From Chryseobacterium sp. E1 (GTDB lineage Bacteria; Bacteroidota; Bacteroidia; Flavobacteriales; Weeksellaceae): a DNA stretch of 64,000 bases. The notes under the pieces were generated by a model that was not told the DNA's origin, made no database searches, and worked only from the letters and a program-made list of their open reading frames with translations. Location of the stretch: NCBI GenBank assembly GCA_019203745.1, contig CP078104.1:3968001-4032000 (forward strand), given 5' to 3'. A program made the position numbers and the translations under genes. Position 1 is the stretch's first letter. Each line of letters starts with the position of its first letter. This document shows positions 41,920 through 52,373 of this stretch, piece after piece.

Positions 41920-42476
41920 TTAGATACCCATGTCGAATAACCTTCGTATAACTTCTTTAGATACATATACAAATTTTCCCTTCTTTATTTTCATTATATT
42001 ATTTGTTTTCAATTTATTGTACAGGGCACTGCCAGAGATTTTATATAAATTAATTATTTCATTAATTGTCCAACAGTCTTTTGCTTTAGTATCTTGATCT
42101 CTAAATATAAAAGGTTGTATCCTTGTTTTGCTTCCGTATAATATCTTTTCAATTTCTTTTTTAAAAACTCTAATTTTTCTTTGATTGAAATTGACATAAG
42201 ATAACTTTCCTTTTTTATCATATCATAAATCGTACTTGGAGCACAGCCGATAAGATGGGAAGCTTCTTTTACTGTAAGGCAATCAAAAGGGGAGTAGGTT
42301 GACATTGTAGGATAACATAAAGTCTGATTTTCTATAGTTGGAAATGAATATTTATTATGTTTCTTATACATTCTTGTTCTACATCTTTGGCTGCAAAACC
42401 TTGTTACAGTGGTTTTGGCCTCAAATTCTGATCCACAATATTCGCATGTTTTTAATATATGAATATTTGTACTCAT
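41920..42476 (-). CDS. zinc-ribbon plus double helix-turn-helix element protein, copy 2 (frameshifted)
   Basis: About 185 residues. TCEYCGSEFEAKTTVTRFCS with QRC matches the zinc ribbon of copy 1. Two HTH units follow: CLTVKEASHLIGCAPSTIYD, and after a break near 42215, CWTINEIINLYKISGSALYN with a basic wing KKGKFVYVSKEVIRRLF. Compared with copy 1 it carries an additional HTH. Together with the integrase fragment it is the residue of a second, older integration module. Confidence 0.7.
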
Positions 42477-42665
42477 TGTTTCTCTAATTAGTTGTAATAT
42501 CTTGAAAACAAATAATTGTAATTGTTTGTATATGAATGCAATAATTTGTCCAAAGTCTAAAATAAGCTAGCTAAATTCTCTCAAAGAGAGTTATAAAAAA
42601 TGGATGAGAATCTTAGAAATCAAGGTATAATCGTTATTAATCAATTTACAGAGTGATTAGGCTCA

Positions 42666-42691
42666 TTAAGTACAGTAAATTAACCTTTAAA
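42666..42691 (+). repeat. 26-base direct repeat in the island/mnmE junction (copy 1)
   Basis: TTAAGTACAGTAAATTAACC plus six bases. A copy with three mismatches lies at 42831-42856. A second, looser pair (CAATAAATTGTTCAAAGTG near 42700 and CAATAATTTGTCCAAAGTC near 42539) overlaps this zone. Probably integrase binding sites. Confidence 0.5.
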
Positions 42692-42830
42692 TGTATACAA
42701 TAAATTGTTCAAAGTGAAGAATAGACTAATTATTGTTCCTCAATAGATTATTTGAAAAAGCTGGTAAAAATTCTGAAAAATTATATTTAAATAAATAGTA
42801 ATTAGCTTATTTATAGTATGATAGTGTTTG

Positions 42831-42856
42831 TTAAGTGCAGTGAATTAACCTGTAAA
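42831..42856 (+). repeat. 26-base direct repeat in the island/mnmE junction (copy 2)
   Basis: TTAAGTGCAGTGAATTAACC plus six bases; matches 42666-42691 at 23 of 26 positions. Confidence 0.5.
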
Positions 42857-42882
42857 ATCTTGAGGTTTTTAGGTTAGAATTG

Positions 42883-42903
42883 GGGGACAAAACTGGGGAC
42901 AAA
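42883..42903 (+). repeat. GGGGACAAA tandem pair, probable integrase arm sites
   Basis: GGGGACAAA occurs at 42883 and 42895 with a 12-base period, about 130 bases from the mnmE stop. The short G-rich direct repeats in AT-rich DNA next to an integrase element suggest arm-type sites at the element end. Not proved. Confidence 0.45.
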
Positions 42904-42943
42904 TTCAAGTGATTTATAACGTTAATTTCTTTATTTAAAATAC

Positions 42944-42970
42944 GTAAAGCGCTGTAAAATAGCGCTTTAC
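42944..42970 (-). terminator. terminator of mnmE
   Basis: GTAAAGCGCT / AGCGCTTTAC, a perfect 10-bp stem with a 7-base loop, 62 bases after the mnmE stop on the minus strand. TATTTT follows on that strand. It lies between the mnmE stop and the putative integrase sites, so the gene retains its own terminator. Confidence 0.7.
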
Positions 42971-43032
42971 TGGATGTTTCCTAAATTTCATTATTTTAAC
43001 GTAAATCGTTGATTTTAAGTGGTTTATGTAGG

Positions 43033-44417
43033 TTATTTCCCGATACAGAATTTCGAGAAAATATTCCCCAATACTTCATCATTCGTAACCTCACCGGATA
43101 TTTCTCCAAGATGTTCCAAAGCATTTCTCAATTCATAAGCCAGCAATTCTGTAGAAATCTGGAAAGAAATAGCTTCTTTTACCTTGTTTACAGCATCTAA
43201 AGATTTTTGTAAAGCTTCAAAGTGACGCTGGTTCGTGATGACTACATTGTTTTCTTCCGATTTTAATTGCTCAACATAAGAAGATAGCTCATTTTTAAGA
43301 TCCTGCATGTTTTGATTTTCCACAGCAGAGATCTTGATGAAGTCAAACTCGTGAGAAATGGCGTTTCTGAAAATATCTTCTACCGTTTCATATTTTGCTG
43401 GACTAACCTCGTCTATCTTTGTCGCACAGATAATTAATTTGAGATCTTCTCTTAATAAAGACTGGATCATGTCTATATCCTCAGAAAAATCTTCAGTAGC
43501 AGCATCAGCCAGATAAACTAAAATATTAGCATTTTCTACCTTTTCTTTAGCCTTTTTACTCCAATAGCTTCAATTTCATCCACTGTTTCTCGCAAACCGG
43601 CAGTATCAATCAAACGGAAAGCATGACCTTTAATATGAAGAACCTCTTCAATAGTATCTCTTGTGGTTCCGGCAATATTACTTACAATAGCCCTTTCCTC
43701 TTTCAGCAAAGCATTCAGAAGGGTAGATTTGCCGGCATTGGGTTTTCCGATGATGGCAACAGCAGTACCATTTTTAATAGCATTTCCGTATTGGAAGCTT
43801 TCAATAAGAGACATTAATTTATGATCAATTTTGTCCAGTAATCCGCTTAAAGCTGTTCTGTCTGCAAATTCTACATCTTCCTCTGCAAAATCCAGCTCTA
43901 ACTCTATCAGTGAAACAAAATTCAGAAGATCAGTTCTTAATAACGATATTTCATTGGTAATTCCACCCTTTAGCTGATTGATAGCGACTTTTCTGGAAGC
44001 TTCATTTTCAGAAGCAATCACATCGGCAATAGCTTCTGCCTGGGAAAGGTCAATTCTTCCATTGATAAAAGCTCGAAGCGTAAATTCTCCCGCTTTTGCC
44101 ATTCTCGCCCCATTTTTAATAAGGGTTTCAAGAATACGTTTTCCGATATGTGGTGAGCCGTGAAAAGCAATTTCTACAGAGTTTTCAGTAGTAAAACTTT
44201 TTGGTGCCAGGAAAATGGAAAGCATAATTTCATCAATAGCTTCTTCACCATCCATAAAATAACCGTAATGAATAGTATGGGATTTCTGCTTTTCCAGCTT
44301 TTTGGCCGGAAAACTTTTTTGAACTACAGGTAAAGCTTCATTTCCTGAAACTCTGATAATGCCTAAAGCACCTATTCCGTTGGCAGTGGCCAATGCACAA
44401 ATGGTATCGTTATTCAT
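43033..44417 (-). CDS. mnmE: tRNA modification GTPase MnmE (one frameshift)
   Basis: About 461 residues. N-terminal folate-binding TrmE domain (TICALATANGIGALGIIRVS), helical domain with RIDLSQAEAIADVIASENEA, G domain with GKPNAGKS (224-231), TTRDT and DTAGLR (about 271), and the invariant C-terminal FCIGK with catalytic Cys. A break near 43535 joins the G domain to NILVYLADAATEDFSEDIDM. With MnmG it makes the 5-carboxymethylaminomethyl modification of wobble uridine. A TAAATTTG -7-like box lies only a few bases before the ATG, hinting at a very short leader. Its 3' end is a known island hotspot in other bacteria. Confidence 0.95.
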
Positions 44418-44918
44418 GGTGCAAATTTACGTTTTTAATGCAATTTTTTTAAGTCAGGGTCATTCTGTTTTTACAATCAGTCTGATTGATCCAATAAAAA
44501 AGATTCTTTCCTGAATGCTGTATTTAAAGAGAAAGTCGGGGGTGTAGTATCTGTGTAGAGTAGTGTATTGAAAGCTTTGTCTCAACTTTTGCATATGAAA
44601 ATAATACTATTAAAAATACAGAATTCTGTTTATTAAACACGATTAAATTATATAAGAAAATTAACATTTAAATTTTAAATATTATAAAATTTCTCTTACA
44701 TGTAAAAGACTTTTATAAGAATTAATTTATTGTAGTATAGCTGATTGCATATGTTTTTGGCCGTGTTTGGAAATAGGTGTCTTGTTCAAAGATTGTCTAA
44801 TTATAAAAAAATTAAACACTTGTTTGGTATGTTAATTGTTTATTAGGTTTCCCGTATGTTGAAATTTCAAAACTTATCCTTAAACCGTGAATAATTTGTT
44901 AAAATACTTTAAAAATAT
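44418..44918. other. intergenic region, no gene seen
   Basis: AT-rich spacer between divergent mnmE and the secreted protein. No coding frame of protein character, hairpin terminator or repeat stands out. Confidence 0.4.
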
Positions 44919-45837
44919 ATGAATAACTTAATTTTTGCCCTATTAATAAAAAAAATACTATTTTTATTAATGGTTGTTTTCTATGGTGCAGCCAGTGCAC
45001 AGTGTACGGCTTACGGGACAGCCCATGTTTGCCGGCACTACGTATTGCCTTAATGGGAATCTTAATGTAAGTACCAATATTAGTATTCCAAACGGAGCAA
45101 CACAAAAATTAAATTAGGAACCAAATCATTTTTATCTCTTGTAGGTTCCGTAGTTCAGGAAGATCCTACATTTTTGAAACTCTCCGGGATCCACTTCTGT
45201 CATAGAGATGGGAACAAACAGTGTAGTGGAAATCTGTGGAACATTTACACAGCAGTCTACCACGTACCCCTCTGTTGAATATGTGGGAATTCCTACCGGA
45301 AAAGCTTATTGTATTGCGAAAGCTGATGTAAGTGGTGGCGGTGGAAATGCTATTATCAGTGATGATAGTCAGATTGTGGCTATTGCTATGGGAAATGTGA
45401 CAGGACTTGGTATGGGGAATGCAAGTTTCTGTGGTCCAAATGCTACATCCGCCACCTGTCCGTCACTCTGGCCGGAAGGATTATCTGATGATAAAAATAG
45501 TTGTGGTAATGCACCTACAATTATTGATGAACTTGATGGGTTCTGTACGAAACCGGGAGCAACAGGAACTCTGGATGGCGTTACTAAATTCGGAATCACA
45601 GTACAACAGAAAAACAACTCATGGCCTGAGAATATTCCTAACGGATTTCTGGCTATGGAATCAAAAGACAAAGGATTTGTGGTGACAAGAGTTCAGCATG
45701 TAAGCCAGACACCGCAACCCGGAGATGCTATTGCAGAACCGAAAGAGGGAATGCTGTTGTACGACATTCAGGACAAATGTATAAAATTATACAACGGCAC
45801 TGAGTGGAAGTGTGTGGAAAGAAGCTGTAATGATTAA
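44919..45837 (+). CDS. secreted protein of unknown function (frameshifted)
   Basis: About 306 residues. Signal peptide LFLLMVVFYGAASAQ; then Cys-rich QCTAYG... and GATKIKLGTKSFLSLVGSVV, IEMGTNSVVEICGTFTQQST (beta-helix-like strand repeats), NASFCGPNATSATCPSLWPE, and a C-terminal part VQHVSQTPQPGDAIAEPKEG, MLLYDIQDKCIKLYNGTEWK. The 'GMLLYD..DKC.KLYNG..W.C' ending recurs in Flavobacteriia surface proteins; the next gene ends in a related GMMCYDTASKTLAVFDGSVW. Breaks near 45030, 45108 and 45190. Probably outer-surface or periplasmic; ligand unknown. Confidence 0.7.
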
Positions 45838-45854
45838 CCTAATAAGACAATCGA

Positions 45855-46366
45855 ATGAAAAATATAAAAATATAAGTATAGCAGCCGCTCTGATCTTTTT
45901 AATGTATCATTTGCTCAGGTAGCTATAGGTAAACAGACCGTTGATGGTGGAAGTACAGTTCTGGATTTTAATAATGTACCGGGAATACAAAAGGATTGAT
46001 CCTTCCGGCTACATCAGGAGCTGCTACCGGATCAATGGTTAATGGAACATTTGTTTTTGATACATCGGATAATAAAGTTAAAGTATATGAAAATGATGTA
46101 TGGAAGCCTTTATCGGATGCAGGAAGCTCAACTGCTGTTGTTGTAAACGGGACACCAGAGCTAGGGAAGGGGTTGTTATAGGAGGGCCAGCCAGTACTGC
46201 AGATGGGGTATTGGTGCTTGAATCGGCCAATAAAGCCATGATCCTGCCCCGGATAAATACACCACATCTTAATGTGAAAAATCCATATCCCGGAATGATG
46301 TGTTATGATACGGCGAGTAAAACATTGGCGGTATTTGACGGATCAGTCTGGAACTATTGGAAATAA
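45855..46366 (+). CDS. secreted protein of unknown function, related C-terminus (frameshifted)
   Basis: About 171 residues. Signal-peptide-like start (MKNIK... AAALIFL... FAQVAIGKQ), then GLILPATSGAATGSMVNGTF, DTSDNKVKVYENDVWKPL and a second module VLVLESANKAMILPRINTPH with MMCYDTASKTLAVFDGSVWN. Two tandem 'W-ending' modules, each closing a small beta domain. It begins 17 bases after the previous gene, which shares the module, so they form one operon. Breaks near 45880, 45905, 45990 and 46160. Function unknown. Confidence 0.6.
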
Positions 46367-46405
46367 ATAAATCGTACCCGGAATACCGGTATAAATATCT
46401 CTCGA

Positions 46406-46440
46406 AACAACTGTATTTACGTCATACAGTTGTTTTTTTA
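46406..46440 (+). terminator. intrinsic terminator of the secreted-protein operon
   Basis: AACAACTGTAT / ATACAGTTGTT, 11-bp perfect stem with a 7-base loop, then a run of Ts to 46439. Confidence 0.88.
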
Positions 46441-46481
46441 TCAATATCTCTAATGACGGGAGCTTTTTGTCAGTAAAAAAT

Positions 46482-46513
46482 AAGAGACCGCAACATAGAG
46501 TGCAGTCTCTTTT
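46482..46513. terminator. second hairpin, possible terminator
   Basis: AAGAGAC / GTCTCTT stem with an inner TGC/GCA-like pairing, followed by TTTT on the plus strand and T-rich sequence on the minus. 42 bases beyond the first terminator. Bases 46514-47136 downstream hold no visible gene. Confidence 0.5.
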
Positions 46514-47136
46514 AGCTAAACAAATAATGTTATAAAATATCTTGATGCTCAAGATATTGTATCATCATAAAAGTAGAGTGTTATTAGGCCTCTTTTTTTT
46601 CATTAGTGTTTTGGGTTGATATTACTTGTTTAGTCTTGAAAAAATCTCACCTCTGCAGTTTTTCACCATTGATGTTTTTCTGTTTTTTACTTTTTATTAA
46701 ATTTAATTCTGGGTGCAGAGGGAGACTGTTAAGTTGATTAAATTGCTGGCTTATTTTAAATTTTTACTTTTTTGATTCGATGTATATTTTTCACATCACA
46801 AACATATCCAATAATGATAAAAATTTCCAAAAAATGACATACGACATAGCTACACTATTACAGTTATTTGTGTATTAATGTTTTGATTTTCAGTTTGTTG
46901 TATTTTGTGGTATCAGAAGGTTTAATTAACTTTTAATAACGTTAAAAATAAGGTGTATGATCTGTGTATCATTTTTTTGCCACATGTTTGCGGAAATTTT
47001 TTTGAAAATAATCTTTTAAGGCGTAAAATTTATACTTCCATCATAAGAGGCGAAGATCAAAAATCTGAGCTTTTATTTTACTGGAATAATAAAAACGGTT
47101 CAAAATTATTTAACCTGAATAGATCATTTTGATATT

Positions 47137-47607
47137 TTATACAATCTGAGCACTTTCTTTTATACTGTTCATGACAAAAATACTTTTGGTCTGACCGATT
47201 CCTTCAATTTCTGATAGTTTGTTCACAAAAAATTCATGAAACTCATCCATATTAGGAGCAAGAATTTTAAGCATGAAATCAAAATCACCGCTGATGTTAT
47301 AAAACTCAACCACTTCTTTCAGTCTGCCAACTTCTTCAATAAATTTTCCGGCCGTTTTTTTATTGTGAACATTCAATGCGATCATACAGATTACCATCAT
47401 GCCTTTATTAACCTTTTTACGGTCAACCACAGCCGTATACTCTTTAATGATTCCCTGTTTTTCCATCCGTTTGATGCGTTCATGCGTAGGTGTAGGACTC
47501 AAATTGATCCTTGCAGAAATATCACGGACACTCATTTTGGCGTCCTTCTGGAGAAGTCTTAAAATTGAAAGATCTTTTTCATCCGGAATATAATTTTCTG
47601 TTGCCAT
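47137..47607 (-). CDS. Lrp/AsnC-family transcriptional regulator
   Basis: Intact, 156 residues. N-terminal HTH: DEKDLSILRLLQKDAKMSVR, ISARINLSPTPTHERIKRME. C-terminal RAM domain: MMVICMIALNVHNKKTAGKF, VVEFYNISGDFDFMLKILAP, FVNKLSEIEGIGQTKSIFVM. It binds DNA as a dimer or octamer in response to amino acids. It is divergent from the MFS exporter with a 143-base spacer, so it may regulate it. Ligand not inferable. Confidence 0.93.
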   Translation of the reverse strand: MATENYIPDEKDLSILRLLQKDAKMSVRDISARINLSPTPTHERIKRMEKQGIIKEYTAVVDRKKVNKGMMVICMIALNVHNKKTAGKFIEEVGRLKEVVEFYNISGDFDFMLKILAPNMDEFHEFFVNKLSEIEGIGQTKSIFVMNSIKESAQIV

Positions 47608-47703
47608 TTTGTTCTGTTTTTAAAGGTTTTTTCTGATGGATCAGGTGTTTTGTTCTTTTAAATATTTTAAATATTAAATATTGTTCCAAATTTAAGGTTA
47701 AAT

Positions 47704-47734
47704 TTTCAAATACGTTCTGTTAATTTTAATTTTG
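47704..47734 (+). promoter_or_regulatory. candidate promoter of the MFS exporter gene
   Basis: TTTC (47704-47707; consensus TTTG) and TAATTTTG (47727-47734; exact match to TAnnTTTG) with 19 bases between, 16 bases before the ATG. Spacing and position fit a Bacteroidota promoter. Confidence 0.5.
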
Positions 47735-47750
47735 CAGGAAATTTGAATAC

Positions 47751-49139
47751 ATGGATACAAGGAAGAATATAATATTAATTTTAGCATCGGTTGGAACATT
47801 TGTAGAGGCGTTGGATATTGCCATTATTAATTTAACCATTCCTTCTATTCAGCAGCAGTTCGGAATTGGAGCAGAGACTGTTCAGTGGCTTCAGACGCTG
47901 TATGTTTTATTTTTCGGAGGCTTCCTGATTATCGGAGGAAAGCTTTCAGACCAGATCGGAAGAAAGAAAATGTTCTTATGGGGAGCTTTGATTTTTATGC
48001 TGACCTCTTTAGGAGCAGGATTATCAGAAAAATTTGAAATATTGGCAGTATTCCGGGCTTTGCAGGGGTTAGGGGCAGCATTGGTAATGCCGTCAGCGCT
48101 GTCAATTGTTACCAATACCTTCAGGGGGAACAGGAGAGAAACCGTGCCATAGGGATTTTCAGCTCATTTGCTGCCATTGGCTCCGGAAGCGGTCTTTCAG
48201 TAGGGGAATCATCAGTACTTACCTCAGCTGGCATTGGGTTTTCCTGATCAATGTTCCGATTCTCTTTATCACATTGATTCTGTCTTATTATTACCTTCCC
48301 GCAGATGAGAAAAATGAAGCTGTTCAGAAAACGGATATTATTTCCGGAATAGTAATGGTATTAGGACTTTTAAGTTTAACATACGGAACTCATGAATTGG
48401 TTCATGTTAAAGACCAGCCTTTTATGGTAATAGGCTCTTTGGTACTGGCTGTATTACTTTTGATCATGGTTTTCTACAGGTTGAGATCCGTTGCAGAGCC
48501 TTTGTTTGATCTGCAGTTATTCAGACACAGATCATTAGTAGTTTCAAATGCGGTATTCTTTGCATTGGGAGCATTTTTATAGGATTCCTGTTTCTTATTT
48601 CCCTGATGCTGCAAAAAGATATGGGCTACAGTGCTGCTTCTTCAGGATTGATGCTGGTTCCTTTCAGTATTCTGTCTGCTTTGACAGCTAAATTTATCCT
48701 GCCTCACGTCTCAAAACGTTTCAGCTCTTCACAAATGGGTGTTTTGGGATGGTTATTTATGCTGACCGGTGGAGTACTGTTGTTGATTTCAGTTTATACA
48801 GGACATCCGTTAACTGTTGTTTTATTAGGAGCAGCGTGCATTTCGGGAATAGGAATGACATTCTGTTTTACAGCACTTTCAGTAATGGGAATTCAGGATG
48901 TTGAACCTTCAAACTACGGATTGGCATCAAGTTTGAGTTCTACAAGTTACTTTCTGGGAGCTGGAATTGGACTGTCTTTCATGACTTTAATGAGCCAGGT
49001 TTTTCCTTCTGATTTTGCAGTAGGAAGCCTGAATCTGATAATTTTAATAGGATATGCCCTTTCAGCACTGGGAATGTTATTCTACTTTATACTGAAAAGC
49101 TTAAAAGTGAAACAGGCAAAAGTAGCCGTTTCATCATAA
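47751..49139 (+). CDS. MFS exporter, DHA2 (14-TM) family (frameshifted)
   Basis: About 463 residues. Starts ILILASVGTFVEALDIAIIN; motif A GGKLSDQIGRKKMFLWGALI; ALQGLGAALVMPSALSIVTN (motif C-like); WHWVFLINVPILFITLI, which is a DHA2 hallmark; then VVSNAVFFALGAF and further helices to MLFYFILKSLK. Breaks near 48130, 48205 and 48582. It exports drugs, dyes or amino-acid-like compounds using the proton gradient. The adjacent divergent Lrp regulator suggests an amino-acid or related substrate, but this is only context. Confidence 0.9.
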
Positions 49140-49268
49140 GCGACCTTAAAATTACACAAACTATATGAGGAAAGAATCGGTGCTTAACGTGTCGGTTCTT
49201 TTTGTAAATATATATTGTGAATTCATATTCTCTCTTTAATCAGTACCTTTGTCTTTCTGCTATACATC

Positions 49269-50020
49269 ATGAAAATACAAATCATCAGTGACCTTCACCA
49301 GGAATTCGGAAGTACGGAATTATGTTTTGATAATGCAGATATTGTTGTTCTGGCGGGAGACATCAACCTTGGGACGAAAGGCATTGATTGGATTAAAAAT
49401 GCAATCCCCGATAAGCCTGTACTCTATGTTCTGGGAAATCACGAATATTATAAAGGATCATATCCGAAAACACTCCATAAAATCAAAGAAACCGCCCGGG
49501 GACCAATGTCTTTGTACTTGAAAATTCATTTGCAGATATTGATGGAATCCGCTTTCACGGAGCTACTTTATGGACAGACTTTTCCATCTTTGGAAACCCT
49601 GTCCAATATGGAATGCTCTGTCAGACTAAAATGAATGATTATAAAATGATCAGGCGTGATCCTTATTATTCCAAAATGAGAACAATAGATACTTTTAAAA
49701 TTCACCAGCTTTCAAGGCAATGGTTAAAAGAAAGTCTTGAAAATTCAGGAGAATTGACAAATATTGTTATTACCCATCATGCACCCAGTATAAAATCTGT
49801 CCCGGAACTTTATAAAGAAGACCCGTTATCAGCCGCTTATGCATCAGATCTTGAAGAATTAATCACCGAATATAAACCTTTGTACTGGATTCACGGGCAC
49901 ATTCACACACCCTGCAGATATACCATTGGAGAAACAGAGGTGATCTGTAATCCTCATGGATATATTGATGAAAAATACAACGGATACGAAAAAGAGCTGA
50001 TTGTGGAAGTTGCTTTATAA
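49269..50020 (+). CDS. calcineurin-type metallophosphoesterase (one frameshift)
   Basis: About 251 residues with the five metal-binding motifs: D-x-H in IQIISDLHQEFG, GD in VVLAGDINLG, GNHE in YVLGNHEYYKG, H in NIVITHHAPSIK, and G-H-x-H in YWIHGHIHTPC. Break near 49500, after which VFVLENSFADIDGIRFHGAT continues. A perfect -7 box TACCTTTG lies at 49244. Likely hydrolyses phosphomonoesters, nucleotides or cyclic nucleotides; the substrate is unknown. Cytoplasmic, single gene. Confidence 0.9.
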
Positions 50021-50093
50021 TAGATTAAAGGTAATCTTTACCTGTTCGCTTTTTGGGAACTATTTATTACCTTCGTTCTTATAATTTTGCTTC

Positions 50094-51007
50094 ATGTCTA
50101 AAAAAATCCAACAGAAATCCGATTTTGTTTCACAGTTAGCTTTTGATGAAGTTCTTTCGCAGGTTGAATTTGATCTCAGGATTCAGGAATTTGTGGTTAT
50201 GGAAATCGACAGAGCCAATTATATTATAAAACCTAATATTCCCTACCGTTCAGATTATTTCTGCATTTTTATGGTTCAGAAAGGAAGTGTGAGCTTCAGG
50301 CTGGATGATAAAGGCTATGAAGTATCCAAAGGAGATATCGTTTTTGTCCCATTGCCGAAACGTTCTGGGTAGATCATATAGCAGATGATTATCATGCGAA
50401 ATACATTTTCTTTTCCGTTGATTTTATTTCCGATGCAGGTTTTAACTATAAATCAAATAATGTTCTGAAAAGCCTTTCATCAGACCCTACGCACATTGTC
50501 CGGAATGAGCCTGATCTGTACAGGAGAATGGATTTTCATCTGGATGAACTGAAAGCACTCAACAATAAAGAGAAAGATAATTATTACTTTAATGAAATGA
50601 TCTGGCACCACTTCTCACTGGTAATCTATGAAATTGATAATTACTTCAAAAAAATTGATAAACCTCATCTGGTTACCCACAGGGAAGACGAGCTTACAAC
50701 CAGTTTTTTCAAGCTTGTGCAGGAGCATTTTAAAGAAGAGCATAATGTTCAGTTCTATGCAGACAAGTTGTTTATCAGCCGTAAATATCTTACAAAGGTC
50801 ATCAATAAGACCACATTTAAGTCGCCTCGTGATATTGTTCATCAGGTTTTGGCCGTAGAAGCCAGGTTGCTGCTCAGAAATCCAAATCTGAATGTGAATG
50901 AAGTAGCAGCACAGCTGAAATTTTCGGATCAGGCGTCTTTCAGTAAATTCTTCAAAAAACATACAGGCAGGTCACCTTTAGAATACAGAAAAGATGATTT
51001 GTATTGA
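50094..51007 (+). CDS. AraC-family transcriptional regulator with cupin-like sensor (one frameshift)
   Basis: About 304 residues. N-terminal sensor with YIIKPNIPYRSDYFCIFMVQ, KGSVSFRLDDKGYEVSKGDI, VFVPLP (beta-barrel). Break near 50368. C-terminal HTH pair: VQFYADKLFISRKYLTKVIN (first), NVNEVAAQLKFSDQASFSKF and FKKHTGRSPLEYRK (second, AraC signature). It lies 210 bases before the RND efflux operon, so a role in controlling it is plausible. Confidence 0.9.
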
Positions 51008-51220
51008 TAATCAGTATGTTATAATTTTGATGTCTTTTTGCTAAATTTTGCTATAAATTTGATTTAAAATACCGAATATCATCATTTATTAAGTCTATAA
51101 ATGATATTTCTCATGTTTTTGAAAATTAGGAGTCTTTCTGACAAAACAAGGAGTTTTTCGAATAATCCTATTCATTTTTTTCGTTCGAATTTTGTGCGGA
51201 AATTTAAAAGGAATATTGTT

Positions 51221-52364
51221 ATGCAAAGATTTTTTATTCAGAAATCAACCATACTTTTCCTCTCGCTGATTGTTTTAGCGGGGTGTGGGAAAAAAATCAA
51301 GACCAGTCTTATCAACAGCAGGCACCGGAACTTCCTGTAGCAACAGTGAAGCAGGGTGACGCTTCTGTTTCAGAGAATATGCAGCATCAGTAGAAGGAGT
51401 TTCCAATGTGGAGATCAGGCCACAAGTAACAGGATATTTAAGCAAAATTTTTGTAGATGAAGGAGATTTTGTAAGAGCAGGGCAGGTTCTTTTCAAAATT
51501 GAAGATCAGGTCTTCCGTGAACAGCTGAAAAGTGCTCAGGCAGCTCTGATTACGGCTCAGGCTAATCTTTCAACCTCGAAAATTGATCTTGACAGGAAGA
51601 AAGAACTGTTCAGAAATAAAATGGTCTCGGAAATTCAGGTTAAAGAAGCGGAAGCTGCTTATAATGCTGCAAGAGGAGCCGTAAGCCAATCGACTTCATC
51701 CATTGAATCGGCTAAGATCAATCTTAATTTTTCTACCATCAAAGCGCCGGTAAGCGGATTTATCGGAAGATTCAATTACCGTCTGGGAAGTCTGATGACG
51801 CCGGGTAATCAGGAGCCTATCACATTATTGTCAGACATCCATCAGGTGTATACGTATTTCAGTCTGAGCGAAAATGATTTTAATAATTTTCAGAAACAAT
51901 ATGCAGGAAGCAGCATTGATGAGGTGATTAAAAATACTCCGGCGGTTTCCCTTCTGCTTTCTGGCGGAGAAAAGTATGATGAGAAAGGAAAAATAGATGC
52001 CGTGGAAGGGCAATTTAACAAAACCACCGGATCCATTACGCTAAGAGCAAAATTCAACAATCCGAAGAATATACTGAGAAGCGGAAATACCGGGAAGATT
52101 GTGCTGGATCAGTTTTACAGCAATGTTATTTTACTTCCTGTTGCTTCTACCAGAACCATTCAGGACAAGATTTTTGTATTCTCTGTGCAAGGAGGAAAGG
52201 CCGCTATGTTACCGGTTGAAGTAGATGGAAAGGCAGGTGATCATTTTATCGTATCCAAAGGGCTGAAGGCAGGCGATGAATACATTGTCAGCGGTTTCGA
52301 CAGATTGCAGCCGGGAACCCCTGTAGTGGCACAAAAGAAAAATGCTCAACAGAAAAAATCGTAA
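51221..52364 (+). CDS. RND efflux periplasmic adaptor (MFP) lipoprotein (frameshifted)
   Basis: About 381 residues. Lipoprotein signal LFLSLIVLAGCGKK (Cys about 22). Membrane-fusion features: VEIRPQVTGYLSKIFVDEGD, FVRAGQVLFKIEDQVFREQL (lipoyl half), long alpha hairpin AQAALITAQANLSTSKIDLD, second lipoyl half STIKAPVSGFIGRFNYRLGS, then the barrel and membrane-proximal domains (GQFNKTTGSITLRAKFNNPK; GLKAGDEYIVSGFDRLQPGT). Breaks near 51290 and 51370. It links the pump to the outer-membrane factor. First gene of a three-gene operon; the pump starts 9 bases downstream. Confidence 0.93.
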
Positions 52365-52373
52365 GAAGAAATC

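Noticed and set aside
43020..43060. Duplicate of the mnmE 3' end as the far attachment site
   Set aside because: I searched by eye around 29640-30215 and 35999-36600 and found no convincing copy; a computed alignment is needed.
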